NCBI GenBank assembly: GCA_029777935.1
Contig: JAKORH010000340.1
Coordinates: forward strand, 1 to 26,851
Source: Pseudomonadota bacterium
Lineage (GTDB): Bacteria; Pseudomonadota; Gammaproteobacteria; Burkholderiales; Burkholderiaceae
Length of the DNA: 26,851 nt
Direction: 5' to 3'
Positions within the stretch are counted from its first letter, which is position 1, and every line of letters begins with the position of its first letter. The notes below the pieces were generated by a model, which saw only the letters and a list, made by a program, of their open reading frames with translations, did not search any database and had not been told where the DNA came from. Below, piece by piece: positions 25,004 through 26,851 of the stretch. The position numbers and the translations under genes are program-made.

Positions 25004-25129
25004 CTACTTCTTCTTCGCAGCGCCTTCGATCGTCTCGCCGGCTTTCTGGACATCCTTGCCGAAACCCTCGAACGTATTGCAGGCCGCGACGCCAAACAGC
25101 ACCGCCAGCACCAGCAGCACTTTCTTCAC
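25004..25129 (-). CDS. Entericidin-like small lipoprotein, 41 residues
   Basis: This short gene lies between leuC and leuD, starts with GTG (25127-25129) and has a clear GGAG 8 nt upstream. The product is MKKVLLVLAVLFGVAACNTFE... ending GAAKKK. It has a two-lysine N-terminus, a hydrophobic core and the lipobox VAAC with the lipidated cysteine at 17, then a short polar amphipathic tail (GFGKDVQKAGETIEGAAKK). That is the entericidin A/B pattern (CNT..G.GKD...G). It should be a tiny outer-membrane lipoprotein. Entericidins act in a toxin-antidote pair in E. coli, but here there is only one gene and it sits in the leucine operon, so another envelope role is possible. Confidence 0.88.
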   Translation of the reverse strand: MKKVLLVLAVLFGVAACNTFEGFGKDVQKAGETIEGAAKKK

Positions 25130-25148
25130 TGGAGTTCTCCTTTCTTCG

Positions 25149-26570
25149 CTATCCAAGACGCCGCACATCGACGAAGTGTCCTTCGAGCGCCGCCGCCGCC
25201 GCCATCGCCGGCGACACCAGGTGCGTGCGGCCGCCGGCGCCCTGACGCCCCTCGAAATTGCGGTTCGAGGTCGACGCGCAGCGCTCGCCCGGTTCGAGCC
25301 GATCGGCGTTCATCGCCAGGCACATCGAGCAGCCCGGCTCGCGCCATTCGAACCCGGCGGCGGTAAACACGCGATCGAGCCCTTCGCGCTCGGCCTGCGC
25401 CTTCACCAGTCCCGAACCCGGCACGACCATCGCCAGCCGGACGTTCGGCGCGACGCGCTTGCCGAGTCGCCTGATCACCCACGCCGCCTCGCGCAGGTCC
25501 TCGATGCGCGAGTTAGTGCACGAACCGATGAACACCTTGTCGATCCGGATATCCGATACCGGAGTGTTCGGCATCAGACCCATGTACTTCAGCGCCCGCG
25601 CGTAGCCCTCGCGCTTGACCGGGTCCTTCTCCGCATCCGGATCGGGCACTCGGGCGTCGACCGTCGTCACCATCTCCGGCGACGTGCCCCACGTCACCTG
25701 CGGCTTCAGCGTCTCCGCGCGCAATTCGATCGCGATGTCGAACGTAGCGCCAGGATCGCTCTTCAGCGTGCGCCAGTAGCGCGCCGCCTCGTCGAACGTA
25801 TCGCCCTGCGGCGAGAACGGCCGGCCTTTCAGGAACTCGATCGTCTTGCCGTCGACCGCGACCATGCCGGCGCGTGCGCCGGCCTCGATCGCCATGTTGC
25901 AGACAGTCATCCGCCCTTCCATCGACAGAGCTTCCACTGTGCTGCCGGCGAACTCGATCGCGCAGCCGGTACCGCCCGCGGTACCGATCCTGCCGATCAC
26001 CGCGAGCACGATGTCCTTCGCGGTGCAGCCGAACGGCAGCGCGCCGTCGACCTTGACCAGCATGTTCTTCGCCTTCTTCATCAGCAGCGTCTGCGTGGCG
26101 AGCACGTGCTCGACCTCGCTGGTGCCGATGCCGAAGGCCAGCGCGCCGAACGCGCCGTGCGTGCTGGTGTGCGAATCGCCGCACACGACGGTCATGCCCG
26201 GCAGCGTGGCGCCTTGTTCCGGGCCGATCACGTGCACGATGCCCTGGCGACGGTCGAGGAACGGGAAGTAGGCCGCTGCGCCGTACTGCCGGATGTTGGC
26301 GTCGAGCGTGACGATCTGCTCCTTGCTGATCGGATCGCTGATGCCGTCGTAGCCGCGCTCCCAACCGGTGGTCGGCGTGTTGTGATCGGCGGTGGCGACG
26401 ATCGAATTCGTGCGCCACGGTTTGCGGCCCGCCAGACGCAGGCCCTCGAACGCCTGCGGCGACGTCACCTCGTGCACGAGGTGGCGGTCGATGTAGAGGA
26501 TAGTGGTCCCGTCGTCCTCGACGTGCACCACGTGGGCGTCCCACAGCTTGTCGTACAGCGTTTGCGGCAT
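25149..26570 (-). CDS. leuC: 3-isopropylmalate dehydratase, large subunit
   Basis: LeuC is the aconitase-like subunit carrying a [4Fe-4S] cluster. From the ATG at 26568-26570 (GGAAAG upstream) it has 473 residues, the usual length; the frame open further upstream is outside the family. The cluster cysteines are C351 (GSCTNSR), C414 and C417 ([11 protein letters not shown]). [15 protein letters not shown] (128-142) and TADHNTPT are also diagnostic. It is the first gene of leuC-entericidin-leuD-leuB-asd. A CATAAT sequence about 30 nt upstream could be the -10, but no good -35 fits. Confidence 0.98.
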   Translation of the reverse strand: MPQTLYDKLWDAHVVHVEDDGTTILYIDRHLVHEVTSPQAFEGLRLAGRKPWRTNSIVATADHNTPTTGWERGYDGISDPISKEQIVTLDANIRQYGAAAYFPFLDRRQGIVHVIGPEQGATLPGMTVVCGDSHTSTHGAFGALAFGIGTSEVEHVLATQTLLMKKAKNMLVKVDGALPFGCTAKDIVLAVIGRIGTAGGTGCAIEFAGSTVEALSMEGRMTVCNMAIEAGARAGMVAVDGKTIEFLKGRPFSPQGDTFDEAARYWRTLKSDPGATFDIAIELRAETLKPQVTWGTSPEMVTTVDARVPDPDAEKDPVKREGYARALKYMGLMPNTPVSDIRIDKVFIGSCTNSRIEDLREAAWVIRRLGKRVAPNVRLAMVVPGSGLVKAQAEREGLDRVFTAAGFEWREPGCSMCLAMNADRLEPGERCASTSNRNFEGRQGAGGRTHLVSPAMAAAAALEGHFVDVRRLG

Positions 26571-26666
26571 GGTCTTTCCGGCTTGAAGTGCAATTATGCC
26601 GCGACGCGGAACGGAAATCGCCAACGACCGTCACAGAGGAATCGCCCGTTGCGAGAGGCCGACGCC
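26571..26666. promoter_or_regulatory. Divergent intergenic region leuC / dioxygenase
   Basis: This 96-nt gap must hold the promoter of the leu operon and that of the divergent dioxygenase gene. I see no strong -35/-10 pair, leader peptide or attenuator for leuC, so leucine control here is probably not by classical attenuation. Confidence 0.35.
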
Positions 26667-26851
26667 ATGCGACCCGACAATCTGCCCACGCTGCGCCGAC
26701 GGCGCGCACTGGCCGCGCTCGGCGCGCTCGCCGTCGCGCCCGCGATCGCCGGCACACAGACCACTCGTGAGCACCGCGCCACACCGGCGCAGACGCTCGG
26801 ACCGTTCTATCCGCGCGCCGCGATCGAACGCCCGGCGCAGACGGACAACGA
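26667..26851 (+). CDS. Intradiol ring-cleavage dioxygenase-like protein (5' part)
   Basis: Only the first 61 codons are in the window. The ATG has AGAGG 8 nt upstream. The N-terminus has four arginines (LRRRRALAALGALAVAPAIAG) followed by a hydrophobic stretch and a likely signal cleavage site near residue 28, so the protein is probably exported; a Tat signal is possible but the twin-arginine motif is not classic. The mature start TPAQTLGPFYPRAAIERPAQTD matches the TPxQTxGPFYP signature of intradiol dioxygenases (protocatechuate 3,4-dioxygenase beta-like). Iron-binding Tyr and His residues lie beyond the edge. Exported relatives often have unknown aromatic substrates. Confidence 0.75.
   Translation, partial: MRPDNLPTLRRRRALAALGALAVAPAIAGTQTTREHRATPAQTLGPFYPRAAIERPAQTDN

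Noticed and set aside
1..26851. CRISPR array, prophage, toxin-antitoxin or restriction system
   Set aside because: No regularly spaced repeats and no genes of these classes were seen; the only short repeats are those listed.

Overview
The window is GC-rich chromosomal DNA with the gene order and protein sequences of a betaproteobacterium, most likely Burkholderiales or a close relative. This rests on several synteny blocks: phosphatase-iscR-iscS; uvrB divergent from an aromatic aminotransferase; leuC-entericidin-leuD-leuB-asd-fimV; and truA-trpF-trpB-trpA-accD-folC-dedD-cvpA-purF-metZ. Almost all coding is on the minus strand. The plus-strand genes are the aminotransferase, a tRNA-Asn and the first part of an intradiol dioxygenase at the right edge. 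No organism name can be fixed from sequence alone.

Layout. At 1-1870 lie the 5' half of iscS, iscR with a promoter and palindromic operator, and a low-molecular-weight tyrosine phosphatase. At 2068-5632 are uvrB and the divergent aminotransferase. tRNA-Asn with its promoter is at 5643-5757. The stretch 5926-9038 is less conserved and looks like accessory material: an orphan serine hydrolase, two repeats resembling an insertion-sequence end, an acyl-CoA dehydrogenase with a shifted catalytic glutamate, the 3' remnant of a Bug/TctC binding protein, and a small unknown gene. From 9206 to 19017 runs a ten-gene housekeeping cluster (minus strand: truA to metZ). From 19079 to 26570 run fimV, asd and the leucine genes.

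How the genes work together. leuC, leuD, leuB and asd serve leucine and aspartate-family synthesis. trpF, trpB and trpA complete tryptophan. accD starts fatty-acid synthesis, folC makes folylpolyglutamate, purF starts purines, and metZ assimilates sulfide into homocysteine. truA, trpF, trpB, trpA and accD are chained by four successive 4-nt ATGA overlaps, so they are probably translated in a coupled way.

The most notable signal is the metZ leader (10397-10531, minus strand). It has a clear -35/-10 promoter, then an RNA matching the SAM-II (metA-motif) riboswitch in both conserved sequence and pseudoknot pairing, then a perfect intrinsic terminator ending directly at a metZ ATG. This predicts SAM feedback on methionine synthesis. 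SAM-II is best known from Alphaproteobacteria, and its usual output is ribosome-binding-site masking, so an aptamer followed by a terminator in a betaproteobacterial-type cluster deserves attention. I see no CRISPR array, prophage, complete insertion sequence or defence system. Apart from the leader, no wholly new system is evident.
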